From positions 257,226 through 321,225 of the forward strand of contig NZ_JAEEMU010000032.1 of assembly GCF_016283395.1 (NCBI RefSeq): a stretch of 64,000 bases of DNA, in the 5' to 3' direction. Position 1 is the stretch's first letter. The number at the start of each line of letters is the position of its first letter. Positions 25,524-34,809 of this stretch are shown one piece after another. Both the position numbers and the translations under genes were made by a program. The notes beneath the pieces were generated by a model that did not search any database, was not told where the DNA came from, and saw only the letters and a program-made list of their open reading frames with translations. The stretch comes from Ruminococcus sp. Lineage in GTDB: Bacteria > Bacillota_A > Clostridia > Oscillospirales > Ruminococcaceae.

Positions 25524-27137
25524 ATGGATAACGGCTACTCTATCAAGGACATCATTTCACTACTTTTAAGCAAGCTGTGGCTGCTTATTATCGTGACTAT
25601 AATCGGCGGTGCGGCAGCTTTCTGCTACTCGAAATTTGTAATGCCGCTGAAATATTCTTCTCATATTTCGATGTATGTCCAGAGTTATACGGGGATAACC
25701 GAAAATGCCAATCAGCAGAACAATATAAGCAACTCCAAGCAGCTTGTAAATACATATATGGAAGTGTTGAAAGATGATGCTGTAATGAACGCTGTAGGCG
25801 ATAAGCTGCTGACGCAGTTCGATGCAGACACTTTAAGCAAGAACTTCGGTATGTCAGACGGAAAGATATCTCCTTCATCTATCCGTGACTGCTATTCGAT
25901 AAGCTCAGTTCAGGATACATCAGCTGTAAAGATAGTGTCCACTACAAAGAATGCAGAAGTAGCTGCAGCTTTGTGTAACGACCTTACAGAAGTTGCTCCC
26001 AGTTACGTTGAGGAAGCAGTTGGCGTAGGTTCTATAAACACTATCGACAGGGCTAAGGTTTATAACGCTCCTGTAGCTCCTAACATGAAGAAGAACGCAG
26101 CACTTGGTGCTATGGCAGCACTTGCGCTGACTTGTATGATAATCTTCCTTATTGACTTCTTTGATAATACAGTCAAGGATACAGATACAGTTGCAGATAA
26201 ATTCAAGAAGCCTATCATCGGTGAGATAGCAGCCTTTGGCGTTGAAAAGAAAAAGAAGGACAGTGATGAGGACGAGCACGTAAAGCTCACGGATAAATCC
26301 GTTCCATTCAATGTCGTTGAAAGCTACAAGTCGATACGTACTAATATAAGCTTTGCACTTTCAACGGTGGACAAGAAGATATTTGCAGTATCTTCCGCAA
26401 ATCCACGTGAAGGTAAGTCCACAACATCTTCAAATATAGCAATTGCTCTTGCGCAGGGCGGCAATAAGATACTTCTCATAGATGCCGATATGCGTAAGGC
26501 TGTACAGCATAAGGTATTCGGTCTGAAAAACAAAAAGGGACTTTCTTCTGCTATCAGTAAGATGTGCAGCCTTGAAGAATGTATCCATAAAAACGTTATG
26601 GAAAACCTTGACGTAATGACAGCAGGTCCTGTACCGCCTAACCCGTCAGAGTTGCTTGCTTCTGATAATATGGGAGCTATACTTGAAAAGCTCAGCGAGG
26701 AATATTCAATGATACTCATTGATACTCCGCCTGTCAATGTGGTTACGGACGCTATGGAGCTTGCAAAATATGTTTCAGGTATCGTTGTTGTTCTCAGATA
26801 TGGAGTGACTACAAATGAAGATGCTGAAGATGCTATAAAGAAGATAGAATTTGCAAAGATGAATATGCTTGGATTTATCATGAACGATATCAAGATGAAG
26901 AAGAGCGGCTATTATTCAAGTAAGTACAAAGGTAAGTACTACTATAAGAAGGGCTATGGCTACGGATATGGTGGCTATGGATATTATGGTTCAAAACCTG
27001 AGATAGGTGATGATGATACAGTTGAGGAAGTGAAAGAAGAAACAGTCAAGAAAGAGACTACTAAGAAGGAGACTTCTTCCACAAAGACAAACAATAATTC
27101 CAAGAAGAAAAATGTCAAAAAGAAAGGTAAGAAATAA
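25524..27137 (+). CDS. Capsule chain-length regulator / BY-kinase fusion (CpsC-CpsD type)
   Basis: A 537-residue membrane tyrosine autokinase. The N-terminal Wzz domain has membrane spans at about 14-36 and 190-212. A cytoplasmic BY-kinase domain follows: P-loop ANPREGKSTTSSN near residue 293-300, Walker A' KILLIDADMRK, and Walker B MILIDTPPVN. The tail has a Tyr-rich cluster (about 463-490, repeated GYGYG/YYKK) for autophosphorylation, then a Lys/Thr/Glu-rich end. In many Firmicutes the two halves are separate proteins; here they are fused as in proteobacterial Wzc. It controls polymer length and export together with the phosphatase encoded next (TAATG overlap). Confidence 0.9.
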   Translation: MDNGYSIKDIISLLLSKLWLLIIVTIIGGAAAFCYSKFVMPLKYSSHISMYVQSYTGITENANQQNNISNSKQLVNTYMEVLKDDAVMNAVGDKLLTQFDADTLSKNFGMSDGKISPSSIRDCYSISSVQDTSAVKIVSTTKNAEVAAALCNDLTEVAPSYVEEAVGVGSINTIDRAKVYNAPVAPNMKKNAALGAMAALALTCMIIFLIDFFDNTVKDTDTVADKFKKPIIGEIAAFGVEKKKKDSDEDEHVKLTDKSVPFNVVESYKSIRTNISFALSTVDKKIFAVSSANPREGKSTTSSNIAIALAQGGNKILLIDADMRKAVQHKVFGLKNKKGLSSAISKMCSLEECIHKNVMENLDVMTAGPVPPNPSELLASDNMGAILEKLSEEYSMILIDTPPVNVVTDAMELAKYVSGIVVVLRYGVTTNEDAEDAIKKIEFAKMNMLGFIMNDIKMKKSGYYSSKYKGKYYYKKGYGYGYGGYGYYGSKPEIGDDDTVEEVKEETVKKETTKKETSSTKTNNNSKKKNVKKKGKK

Positions 27138-27811
27138 TGACTGAATATCATTGTCATATACTTCCTGGGATTGATGATGGGGCTAAAGATGTAGATACAT
27201 CACTTGCGATGATAGAGATGATGAAAGAACAAGGGGTTGAGCGAATAGTCGCAACTTCACATTTCTATGCACACCGTGAAAAATCAGTGGCTGAGTTCCT
27301 GAAAAAGAGACAGGCGGCTTTTGAAAAAATCAGGGACAAGTCTGTGATAAAGGATATTATACTCGGTGCAGAGGTAGCAGTCGAGAATGGTATTTCCGAA
27401 CTTCCCGATATCGAAAAGCTTGCTGTTGAGGGCACACGAATGATACTTCTGGAGCTGCCGTACAGAGCTTATGCTAAATGGATGTCTGAGGAAATATATA
27501 ATATAGGCGCAGAGTTCAACTTAAAGGTGATGTTGGCACACGTTCATCGTTACCTTGAATACTACAGTAAGGATGAAATGGAGGAATTGCTTTCAACAAA
27601 AGCTGTAATGCAGATAAATAACGAAGCGTTTTCAAGTTGGAGTGAGAAAAAGCTTGTAAAGCGTATAATAGCTGACGAAAAGAGATTTGCTTTCGGAAGT
27701 GATGCTCATAATACTAATGACCGCAAGCCAAATTGGGACTTGCTGAAAAAGAAAGTAAAGCCTGATATTATCGGGCTTTCTGATAAAGTTTTAGAGAGAT
27801 ATAGAGTTTAA
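27137..27811 (+). CDS. PHP-type protein-tyrosine phosphatase (CpsB/YwqE)
   Basis: A 224-residue metal-dependent phosphatase of the PHP fold. It opens with YHCHILPGIDDGAKD (HxH metal ligands plus GIDDG), then VATSHFYAHRE, LGAEVAVENG, LAHVHRY and FGSDAHN, the five metal-binding motifs of CpsB/YwqE. It removes phosphate from the BY-kinase Tyr cluster, so kinase and phosphatase set the phosphorylation cycle of capsule export. Its ATG overlaps the kinase stop codon (TAATG), so the two are made in a fixed ratio. Confidence 0.92.
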   Translation: MTEYHCHILPGIDDGAKDVDTSLAMIEMMKEQGVERIVATSHFYAHREKSVAEFLKKRQAAFEKIRDKSVIKDIILGAEVAVENGISELPDIEKLAVEGTRMILLELPYRAYAKWMSEEIYNIGAEFNLKVMLAHVHRYLEYYSKDEMEELLSTKAVMQINNEAFSSWSEKKLVKRIIADEKRFAFGSDAHNTNDRKPNWDLLKKKVKPDIIGLSDKVLERYRV

Positions 27812-27902
27812 GATTTTTGGGACATTGGAGTACTTTATTGATTATGGAGTGAGGTCAATAAAGTAACCTTTAAAAAATTATTTATAAAGGAGTATGAGGA
27901 TT

Positions 27903-29246
27903 ATGAGTAGTGTGAGCGCGGTTAAAGAAAAAATAAGAATAACTAAAGGAACATTGTTTAATGCCGATTCCAGATTTGCTGGCATTGAACCATTTGAAAC
28001 TAAGCTTTGGCTTGCATCGCCTACAATGCACGGCGATGAGCAAAAGTGGGTTAAGGACGCATTTGATAAGAACTGGATCACAACAGCTGGTGAGAACATC
28101 AATGAAGTTGAGAAACTAATGGCTGAATATATAGGGGTGAATCATGCCATTGGACTTTCTTGCGGAACTTCTGCTCTTCATTTAGCTATAAGACTTGCAG
28201 GTGAGAAGCTTTATGGAATTCCGAAGGTTGGACACGGAAGTTTGGAAGGACATATGGTTTTTGCATCTGACATGACATTCGATGCGACAGTAAATCCAAT
28301 CACATATGAGGGTGGAGAACCTGTGTTCATTGACACAGAGGCTGATACTTGGAATATGTCACCTGATGCTTTGGAGAAAGCATTTGAGATTTATCCTGAT
28401 GTAAGGCTTATTGTCGTTGCGCATTTGTATGGTACACCCGGAAAGATTGATGCTATTAGAAGAATAGCTGATAAGCATAATGCATTAATAGTTGAAGATG
28501 CAGCTGAGTCTTTAGGTGCAACATATAAGGGCAAACAGACAGGTACTTTCGGCGATTATTCGGTTATATCTTTTAACGGAAATAAGATTATTACAGGAAG
28601 TTCAGGAGGAATGCTCCTGTGCTCAGACAAAGCTGATGCTGACAAGATTCGTAAATGGTCAACACAGAGTCGTGAAGCTGCTCCTTGGTATCAGCATGAA
28701 GAACTTGGATATAACTATAGAATGTCCAATATCATTGCTGGTGTGGTAAGAGGACAGATCCCTTACCTTGAGGAGCATATTGAAGGCAAGAAGAGAATCT
28801 ATGAAAGATATAGAGATGGACTTGCAGATCTTCCTGTTACTATGAATTCTTTTGATACTCGTAACTCAAATCCGAACTATTGGTTGAGTTGTATGTTGAT
28901 TGATGAAGATGCTATGGCTCCTATGGTTCGTGGAGAACAGGATCAACTTTGGAAGTACGAAACAGGAAAAAGCAGTCCTGCTGAGATTCTTGATGCACTT
29001 TCAAGATTTAATACAGAAGGTCGTCCTGTCTGGAAACCGATGCATATGCAGCCTATCTATAGAAGTCACGCTTTTATTACAAGTTGCGGTAGTGGTAGAG
29101 GACAGAGTAATGCTTACATAAAAGAAGAGTGCATGGACGTTGGTGCTGATATTTTTAGACGCGGCTTGTGCTTACCAAGTGATATTAAGATGACTGAAGA
29201 ACAGCAGGATGTTGTGATTGAGATTATTCACAGGTGTTTCGAATGA
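27903..29246 (+). CDS. DegT/DnrJ/EryC1-type sugar aminotransferase
   Basis: A 447-residue PLP enzyme that transfers an amino group to a nucleotide keto-sugar. It has LSCGTSALHLAIRLAG, VVAHLYGTPGKID, VEDAAESLGATYKGKQTG and SFNGNKIITGSSGGML, where the Lys of NGNK is the PLP Lys. The C-terminal RP(V)WKPMH and FRRGLCLPS motifs are also typical. It would make an amino sugar for the repeat unit; no matching nucleotide-sugar 4,6-dehydratase lies in this window, so one must be elsewhere. Start ATG 27903 is well spaced from AAGGAG; ATG 27894 is too close. Confidence 0.88.
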   Translation: MSSVSAVKEKIRITKGTLFNADSRFAGIEPFETKLWLASPTMHGDEQKWVKDAFDKNWITTAGENINEVEKLMAEYIGVNHAIGLSCGTSALHLAIRLAGEKLYGIPKVGHGSLEGHMVFASDMTFDATVNPITYEGGEPVFIDTEADTWNMSPDALEKAFEIYPDVRLIVVAHLYGTPGKIDAIRRIADKHNALIVEDAAESLGATYKGKQTGTFGDYSVISFNGNKIITGSSGGMLLCSDKADADKIRKWSTQSREAAPWYQHEELGYNYRMSNIIAGVVRGQIPYLEEHIEGKKRIYERYRDGLADLPVTMNSFDTRNSNPNYWLSCMLIDEDAMAPMVRGEQDQLWKYETGKSSPAEILDALSRFNTEGRPVWKPMHMQPIYRSHAFITSCGSGRGQSNAYIKEECMDVGADIFRRGLCLPSDIKMTEEQQDVVIEIIHRCFE

Positions 29247-29316
29247 GAAGAGTCATGCAAATACTGTGGTTGAATACACAGAGATTAACAAATAATGTTT
29301 TCAGGGAGTTGGACGA

Positions 29317-30156
29317 GTGAAAGTGATAAAGATACTGTTAAAAATCATTGAAGTTATCATAGCTTTAGCAACTCTTGCTTCTGTGTTTGCTTTCATTGCT
29401 GAGCGTATAGATGAGATCAAGTATAAAGGAGCAAAGTTCTTCAGAAAGCCGACTGGTATCTATGAGCGTTTCATTAAGCGTCCGCTTGATTGCTTCCTGT
29501 CCTGCGGTGCTACAATTGCACTGAGTCCAATATTGTTCTATTTAATTATTGCAGGAGCTGTTAATATGAAAGGCAATCCTTTCTTCACACAGGATCGTCC
29601 TGGAAGAATAGATCCGAGAACTGGTAAGGAGCGAGTATTTAAACTCATAAAGTTTAGATCTATGACGAATGAGAAGGATGCTGACGGAAATCTTCTTCCA
29701 GATGAGCAGAGATTAAAATCTTATGGTAAGCGTCTCAGGTCTTCAAGTCTCGATGAACTGCCTGAGCTTTTCAATATAATAAAGGGAGACATGGCTGTTG
29801 TAGGACCTCGTCCTCAGCTCGTTAGAGATATGGTGTTTATGAGTCTTGAACAGCGAAAGAGACATTCTGTTAGACAAGGACTTACAGGATTGGCTCAATG
29901 TAATGGAAGAAACGGTTTGTCTTGGGATAATAAACTCAAGTATGATATTGAATATTTAGAAAATGGCATCACTTTTATGGAAGATGCGAAGATTATCTTT
30001 CATACAGTAGAGAAGGTCTTCAAGAAAGAAGGAATAACAATGGATAAAATGGCGACTGCTGCTGATTATGGTGATTATCTGCTTAGTGAAGGAAGAATTG
30101 ATAAGACTGAATACGATCAGAAGCAGAAAGAAGCTAAAGATTATGTGTTGAATTAA
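29317..30156 (+). CDS. Initiating undecaprenyl-phosphate sugar phosphotransferase
   Basis: A 279-residue membrane enzyme of the bacterial sugar transferase (PglC/WbaP C-terminal) family. It has an N-terminal span (about 8-26), a re-entrant hydrophobic segment after KRPLDCFLS, and the catalytic core PFFTQDRPGR...FKLIKFRSM, LRSSSLDELPELFNIIKGDMAVVGPRP and GLTGLAQCNGRN. It places the first sugar phosphate on the lipid carrier. The N-terminus is longer than in PglC. Start GTG 29317 follows AGGGAG. The last ~45 residues are a charged extension. Confidence 0.9.
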   Translation: MKVIKILLKIIEVIIALATLASVFAFIAERIDEIKYKGAKFFRKPTGIYERFIKRPLDCFLSCGATIALSPILFYLIIAGAVNMKGNPFFTQDRPGRIDPRTGKERVFKLIKFRSMTNEKDADGNLLPDEQRLKSYGKRLRSSSLDELPELFNIIKGDMAVVGPRPQLVRDMVFMSLEQRKRHSVRQGLTGLAQCNGRNGLSWDNKLKYDIEYLENGITFMEDAKIIFHTVEKVFKKEGITMDKMATAADYGDYLLSEGRIDKTEYDQKQKEAKDYVLN

Positions 30157-30179
30157 TTTATAGGAGTTAAAAAATCAAT

Positions 30180-31007
30180 ATGAAGTTTTCACCTTTTTCA
30201 GTGGCAATATCAGTATATCAAAAAGATAAAGCTATATTTTTTGACAGAGCTCTTCAGAGTATTACAGAGCAGCAAACAGTAAAACCATCAGAGATAGTTT
30301 TGGTGTGTGATGGACCTTTAAATGATGATTTGAATGCTGTAATAGATAAATATAGAAAAGCTTATCCGATCTTCAAGGTTTTGCGCTTAAAAAATAACAA
30401 GGGGCTTGGTAACGCTTTAAGATTGGCTGTAGAAAATGCATCTTATGAATTGATTGCAAGGATGGATAGTGATGATGTATCAGTTCCTGACAGATTTGAG
30501 CAGCTGTTGAAGTTTTTCAACGTTCATTCAAATGTCGATATTGTTGGAGGAGATATTACCGAATTTATCGGTGATGAAGATAATATTGTAGGCAAAAGAA
30601 CAGTACCAAAGAAGGACTCGGCAATAAAGGAATATATGAAAACTCGATGCGCATTCAATCACGTATCAGTAATGTATAAGAAATCAGCAGTTCAAGCTGC
30701 AGGTGGATACTTGGACTGGTTTTGGAACGAAGATTACTATCTTTGGATTAGAATGCAGTTAAATAATGCCGTATTTGCTAATACAGGTACAGTGTTAGTT
30801 AATGTTCGTGTTGGTGAAGATATGTATCAGCGACGTGGAGGTAAGAAGTACTTCCAAAGCGAGTATGGTTTACAGAAACTGATGCTCGATAAGGAAATGA
30901 TTGGATTTATGACTTTTATTTGTAATGTTGGAAAACGAGTGATAATACAAAGGCTGCTACCAAATAAGATTCGTGGCTTGGTCTTTAGAAAGTTTGCGAG
31001 GAATTAA
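30180..31007 (+). CDS. Glycosyltransferase family 2 (AmsE-like)
   Basis: A 275-residue GT-A fold enzyme. SVAISVYQKDKAIFFDRALQSI, IVLVCDGP, NKGLGNALRLAVENA and ARMDSDDVSVPDRF show the nucleotide-sugar site and the DxD-like motif. The C-terminal part has the helix WNEDYYLWIRM, typical of AmsE-type transferases. AGGAGT precedes ATG 30180. Donor and acceptor sugars are not predictable. Codon use still resembles the operon start; the sharp shift to AT-rich sequence begins with the next gene. Confidence 0.88.
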   Translation: MKFSPFSVAISVYQKDKAIFFDRALQSITEQQTVKPSEIVLVCDGPLNDDLNAVIDKYRKAYPIFKVLRLKNNKGLGNALRLAVENASYELIARMDSDDVSVPDRFEQLLKFFNVHSNVDIVGGDITEFIGDEDNIVGKRTVPKKDSAIKEYMKTRCAFNHVSVMYKKSAVQAAGGYLDWFWNEDYYLWIRMQLNNAVFANTGTVLVNVRVGEDMYQRRGGKKYFQSEYGLQKLMLDKEMIGFMTFICNVGKRVIIQRLLPNKIRGLVFRKFARN

Positions 31008-31008
31008 G

Positions 31009-31923
31009 ATGGTGAAATATGTCGACGGATTAGTTAGCATCATAATGCCAACATATAAAAGATCTGAAAAGTTAATTCGTGCTATAAAAAGTGTTTTAGA
31101 TCAAACATATACCAATTTAGAATTATTGTTGGTTAATGATAATGAGCCGGATGATGAATTTACTCAAGATTTAAAAAAACGAGTGAAACAATTTGAGAAC
31201 GATTCAAGATTTAGATTGATTATACAAAAAAAACATATTAACGGGGCGGTGGCAAGAAATGTTGGGATTAAACAAGCAAAAGGAGAATATGTAGCTTTCT
31301 TAGACGATGATGATTGGTGGGAAAAAGAAAAACTAGAAAGACAAGTAGAGAGCCTTAGTAAACTACCTAATGATTGGGGTGGTGTATCATGTAAATATCG
31401 CTTTTTTGATAGTAACAAAAAAGTGATCGGAAAAACAGAGAAGTATAATGATGGAAATATTTATAGAGATGTTTTATTTTTATTGTCTGATGTAGCAACT
31501 GGTACGTTATGTTTACGTCATGAAGCGTTGGATAAAACAGGTTACTTTGACGAGAAATTGTATCGACATCAAGATTTGCAGTTAATTATTGAGTTTACCT
31601 ATCATTATAAATTAAAAGAAGTTGATGAATTTTTGCATTGTTGTGATGTAAGTGATGCACAAAATCGACCAGATGGTTATAAACTAATTCAACACAAAAA
31701 GAGATTCTTTTATTCTATTAGATCAATACTAAAAAAAATGGACAAAAAAGATGTTGAATGTGCATATGCGTTACATAAATATGAAATAGGCTATGTTTTT
31801 TTGAAAAATGGAGATTATAAAAAAGGAATTCATTATTGTTTAGCTGTTTTTAGTTCACCAAGGGCACTTTATTATTGTATGAAAAAAACTCTTATGAAAA
31901 TAAAAACGGTTATTATGAGGTAA
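31009..31923 (+). CDS. Glycosyltransferase family 2
   Basis: A 304-residue GT2: LVSIIMPTYKRSEKLIRAIKSVL, LLLVNDNEPDD, INGAVARNVGIKQAKGEYVAFLDDDDWW with the DDDD metal site, and RHQDLQLIIEF. Start ATG 31009, one base after the preceding stop with GAGG upstream, is preferred over an in-frame upstream GTG that overlaps the previous gene. From here the sequence becomes very AT-rich, with A/T at most third positions, marking the variable core of the locus. Confidence 0.87.
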   Translation: MVKYVDGLVSIIMPTYKRSEKLIRAIKSVLDQTYTNLELLLVNDNEPDDEFTQDLKKRVKQFENDSRFRLIIQKKHINGAVARNVGIKQAKGEYVAFLDDDDWWEKEKLERQVESLSKLPNDWGGVSCKYRFFDSNKKVIGKTEKYNDGNIYRDVLFLLSDVATGTLCLRHEALDKTGYFDEKLYRHQDLQLIIEFTYHYKLKEVDEFLHCCDVSDAQNRPDGYKLIQHKKRFFYSIRSILKKMDKKDVECAYALHKYEIGYVFLKNGDYKKGIHYCLAVFSSPRALYYCMKKTLMKIKTVIMR

Positions 31924-31927
31924 TTAT

Positions 31928-32449
31928 ATGTATGAAATAAGATATTATTTTTCAAAGTTTAAATCTAAGATATTGAAAAATAATAAAGAAGTTATAAGTG
32001 ATTTTTTTAGAAAATATGGAATGACTGTAGGAAAAGGGTGCAATATATGTTGCAACATTATGACAACAGAACCATTTTTAGTAGAAATAGGAAATAATGT
32101 AACGATTTCAGGTGATGTAATTCTTATTACTCATGATAATAGTATTTCAAAAGTTGATAATAAATGTCCTAATATATATGGTAAAATAAAAATAGGAAAT
32201 AATTGCTTTATAGGTCAAAGAAGTACATTATTGTATGGTGTAACATTAGTGGATAATGTAATTGTTGCAGCTGGAAGTGTAGTTACAAAAAGTGTTTTTA
32301 AGTCAGGTATCATTATAGGAGGTAATCCTGCACATGAGATTTCAACTTGGAGTAAATTTATAAAAGAAAATGGAGAGCATACTTTATATCGGAATGATCT
32401 TCGAAGTGCATATGAAAATAACAGTAAGCACATTTTAGAAGAAAGGTGA
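31928..32449 (+). CDS. Hexapeptide-repeat acyltransferase
   Basis: A 173-residue left-handed beta-helix acyltransferase. Imperfect hexapeptides run through VGKGCNICCNI, IGNNVTISGDVILITHDNS, IKIGNNCFIGQRSTLLYGVTLVDNVIVAAGSVVTKS and GIIIGGNPA. The His in THDN is the likely catalytic base. It probably O- or N-acetylates a sugar of the capsule repeat. GAGG precedes ATG 31928. It is shorter than serine acetyltransferase and lacks that enzyme's helical N-domain, so a polysaccharide role is preferred. Confidence 0.85.
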   Translation: MYEIRYYFSKFKSKILKNNKEVISDFFRKYGMTVGKGCNICCNIMTTEPFLVEIGNNVTISGDVILITHDNSISKVDNKCPNIYGKIKIGNNCFIGQRSTLLYGVTLVDNVIVAAGSVVTKSVFKSGIIIGGNPAHEISTWSKFIKENGEHTLYRNDLRSAYENNSKHILEER

Positions 32450-32454
32450 TTAAT

Positions 32455-33510
32455 TTGCAGTATTCAATAAGCATAGTAATACCAGTTTATAACATGGGAG
32501 ATACTATTACAAAATGTGTAAGGTCAATATTAGAAAATAATAATGATATTGATATTGAGGTAATAATTGTAGATGATGGATCAAATGATAACACACCTCA
32601 AATTTGCGATGAACTTGCTGTTAAATATAAAAATGTATTTGTATATCATAAAACTAATGAGGGTTCTGGTCCAGCTAGAAATTATGGTATAAAGAAAGCA
32701 TCTGGAAAATATATTTTTTTTCCAGATGCCGATGATTTGTTAATTGATAATGCGATTTCTATCATGTTTCATGAAATGAAAAATAGTGACTGCGATTTAT
32801 TAGTTTTTGGATTTCAAAGTCAGACCGAGTCTGGAAAGGTTGTATCTCAAAAAAAGTATCCATATATGACTTTAGATGGAGAAACAACTCGACAACACTA
32901 TTCTAATTATATTGGATATGAAGTTAAATATCCAATACAAGGTGCTCCTTGGAATAAGATGTTTGATTTGGAAATAATTAAAAAGTATAGTATTGAATTT
33001 CCTTCATTACGTCGTCACCAAGATGAAGCTTTCATTGCACGATATATGTGTTATGTTGAGTCAATACATTTTATTGAAGACATTCTCTATATACATTATA
33101 CTAATGATTTAAAAAAAGAATGGGATAAATATCCAGTAGATTATATAAAAGCTGTAATTGGATTAAGGAACGATCGTAAACATACTATTTTAAAATGGAA
33201 TAAAAATGATTATGAGACAAGAGAGTGGATTGATTGTGAATATATTTGTGGTGTTATTAAAGCGTGTGAATTAACGTTTTCACCTAAAGCTAATTTATCA
33301 TTTAAGAAGCGGAGAAAAAGGATATATAATTATATTAAGAAAAGTAGAATTTGTGATTTTATTAATAATTCAAAAACAGGAAAATATCAAAAAGCAATAT
33401 TATTTTTAGCAAAAAATAAAATGTATCTATTAGCTTACATTACAATGCATATAAAAATCAGTGCGGAAAAAAAAGGAATTGTTCAATTAATTAAGACGTG
33501 GATGAGATGA
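32455..33510 (+). CDS. Glycosyltransferase family 2
   Basis: A 351-residue GT2: SISIVIPVYNMGDTITKCVRSIL, IIVDDGSNDNTPQICDELA, EGSGPARNYGIKKASGKYIFFPDADD with the DAD metal motif, and APWNKMFDLEII followed by RRHQDEAF. The likely start is TTG 32455, six to nine bases after GAAAGGTG; an in-frame GTG at 32446 is part of that ribosome binding site. It follows the acyltransferase with only a few bases between. The C-terminal ~100 residues are Lys-rich. Sugar specificity unknown. Confidence 0.86.
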   Translation: MQYSISIVIPVYNMGDTITKCVRSILENNNDIDIEVIIVDDGSNDNTPQICDELAVKYKNVFVYHKTNEGSGPARNYGIKKASGKYIFFPDADDLLIDNAISIMFHEMKNSDCDLLVFGFQSQTESGKVVSQKKYPYMTLDGETTRQHYSNYIGYEVKYPIQGAPWNKMFDLEIIKKYSIEFPSLRRHQDEAFIARYMCYVESIHFIEDILYIHYTNDLKKEWDKYPVDYIKAVIGLRNDRKHTILKWNKNDYETREWIDCEYICGVIKACELTFSPKANLSFKKRRKRIYNYIKKSRICDFINNSKTGKYQKAILFLAKNKMYLLAYITMHIKISAEKKGIVQLIKTWMR

Positions 33511-33516
33511 ATAGAA

Positions 33517-34740
33517 ATGGAGAATAAGGTTGATAATAAATGTAAAAAAACGATTTTTGAATTGGAGGTTTTGGCTTACGTATTCTTATTACCTATTATT
33601 GTTGATTTTTTTAATGTAATAGTTAATCAATTTAAGCTTGGCAATCCTTCTTTAATTACGACATTTATATACATAGTTTCATTATTGATAATATTAATCA
33701 AAGGGTTTAAACATATAAGAATTAATGATGTCTTGTTGTGTTTTGTGTCGATTATTCCGTTTATATTGTCGTATTTTCTTTTTTCTGGTTCAAGGCAATT
33801 TTTGTTTAAGCAAGATATGCTTATTATTTATGTGTTTTTTTTCCCTATTTCAATATTATATATTAAAAACATTAATGATTGGCGTGACTTTTATAGAATA
33901 TTTGAAAAGTTTGGTGAAATAGCAATTTCCCTCGCTGTTTTTATCTTGTTATTTCTGGATTATTCAAGTTATTTGGTTTATATGGGTTTTTCTTATGCTC
34001 TTTTACCTTTTATTGCTGTAATATATCGTAAAGCAAGGTCGATTTCATCATTAAAAAGCTGGCTTTTTTTCTTTACTGGATTAATTACTATTTTGATTTT
34101 TGGAGCTAGAGCAGCTTTTTTGTTTATAATAATATATATTATTTTGTATGAATTATTTACTAAAAGAATTTCTTCGAGAAAGAATATGTTGACATTATTT
34201 TTAGTTGGCGTTATGGCAGGAATTATTTTTCTGTTTTATGATTCTTTTATGAATAGTATTGCACATATTTCTATACTAAATAATTCATATATTGTTCAGC
34301 GTTTGATTCAAGGTAAACTGTTTGAAGCGGAAACGAGAAACATTCTTTATGAAAACTGTAGGAATAGGATAAATTGTATGGGATTAGAAGTTAGTGGCTT
34401 TTTTGGAGATCGTAGATATTGTATGGGATTTGCATATCCACATAATATTATATATGAAGTTTTGATGTCATGGGGCTGGATAATAGGCATTATATTTTTG
34501 ATTGTTCTGTTCGCTATGATTATGAAAGTAATTGTAACTAAAAATCTAAGTATTAGAGAAATAGCAATATTATTCATTGTAACTTGCTTTTTAAAATTTT
34601 TTGTTTCAGGTAGTTATTTAATTGATGGTAAATTTTGGCTTTTTATATCGATCTTATCAGCTTTATCCAAAGCTATTAAGTGCGAAAAAGTTTGTTCCAC
34701 AGATAATAACGAAAAAGAGAACTTAATTGAAATGATTTGA
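33517..34740 (+). CDS. wzy: Polysaccharide polymerase (Wzy/O-antigen ligase-like)
   Basis: A 407-residue integral membrane protein with about 10-12 hydrophobic spans, including a periplasmic-loop-like segment (about 245-310: RLIQGKLFEAETRNILYENCRNRINCMGL, YPHNIIYEVLMSWGW). The PHNxxxE motif with Arg-rich flanks is typical of Wzy-type polymerases that join repeat units outside the membrane. It lies among glycosyltransferases and is unique in the cluster, supporting a Wzx/Wzy-dependent pathway with the flippase at 39.8 kb. The Shine-Dalgarno sequence before ATG 33517 is weak, so coupling to the previous gene is likely. Confidence 0.85.
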   Translation: MENKVDNKCKKTIFELEVLAYVFLLPIIVDFFNVIVNQFKLGNPSLITTFIYIVSLLIILIKGFKHIRINDVLLCFVSIIPFILSYFLFSGSRQFLFKQDMLIIYVFFFPISILYIKNINDWRDFYRIFEKFGEIAISLAVFILLFLDYSSYLVYMGFSYALLPFIAVIYRKARSISSLKSWLFFFTGLITILIFGARAAFLFIIIYIILYELFTKRISSRKNMLTLFLVGVMAGIIFLFYDSFMNSIAHISILNNSYIVQRLIQGKLFEAETRNILYENCRNRINCMGLEVSGFFGDRRYCMGFAYPHNIIYEVLMSWGWIIGIIFLIVLFAMIMKVIVTKNLSIREIAILFIVTCFLKFFVSGSYLIDGKFWLFISILSALSKAIKCEKVCSTDNNEKENLIEMI

Positions 34741-34809
34741 TAAAATATTTGGCGATAACGAATGATTATTGAAAATTCTTCAAGGCATAATAACATTAGG
34801 AGAAAATAT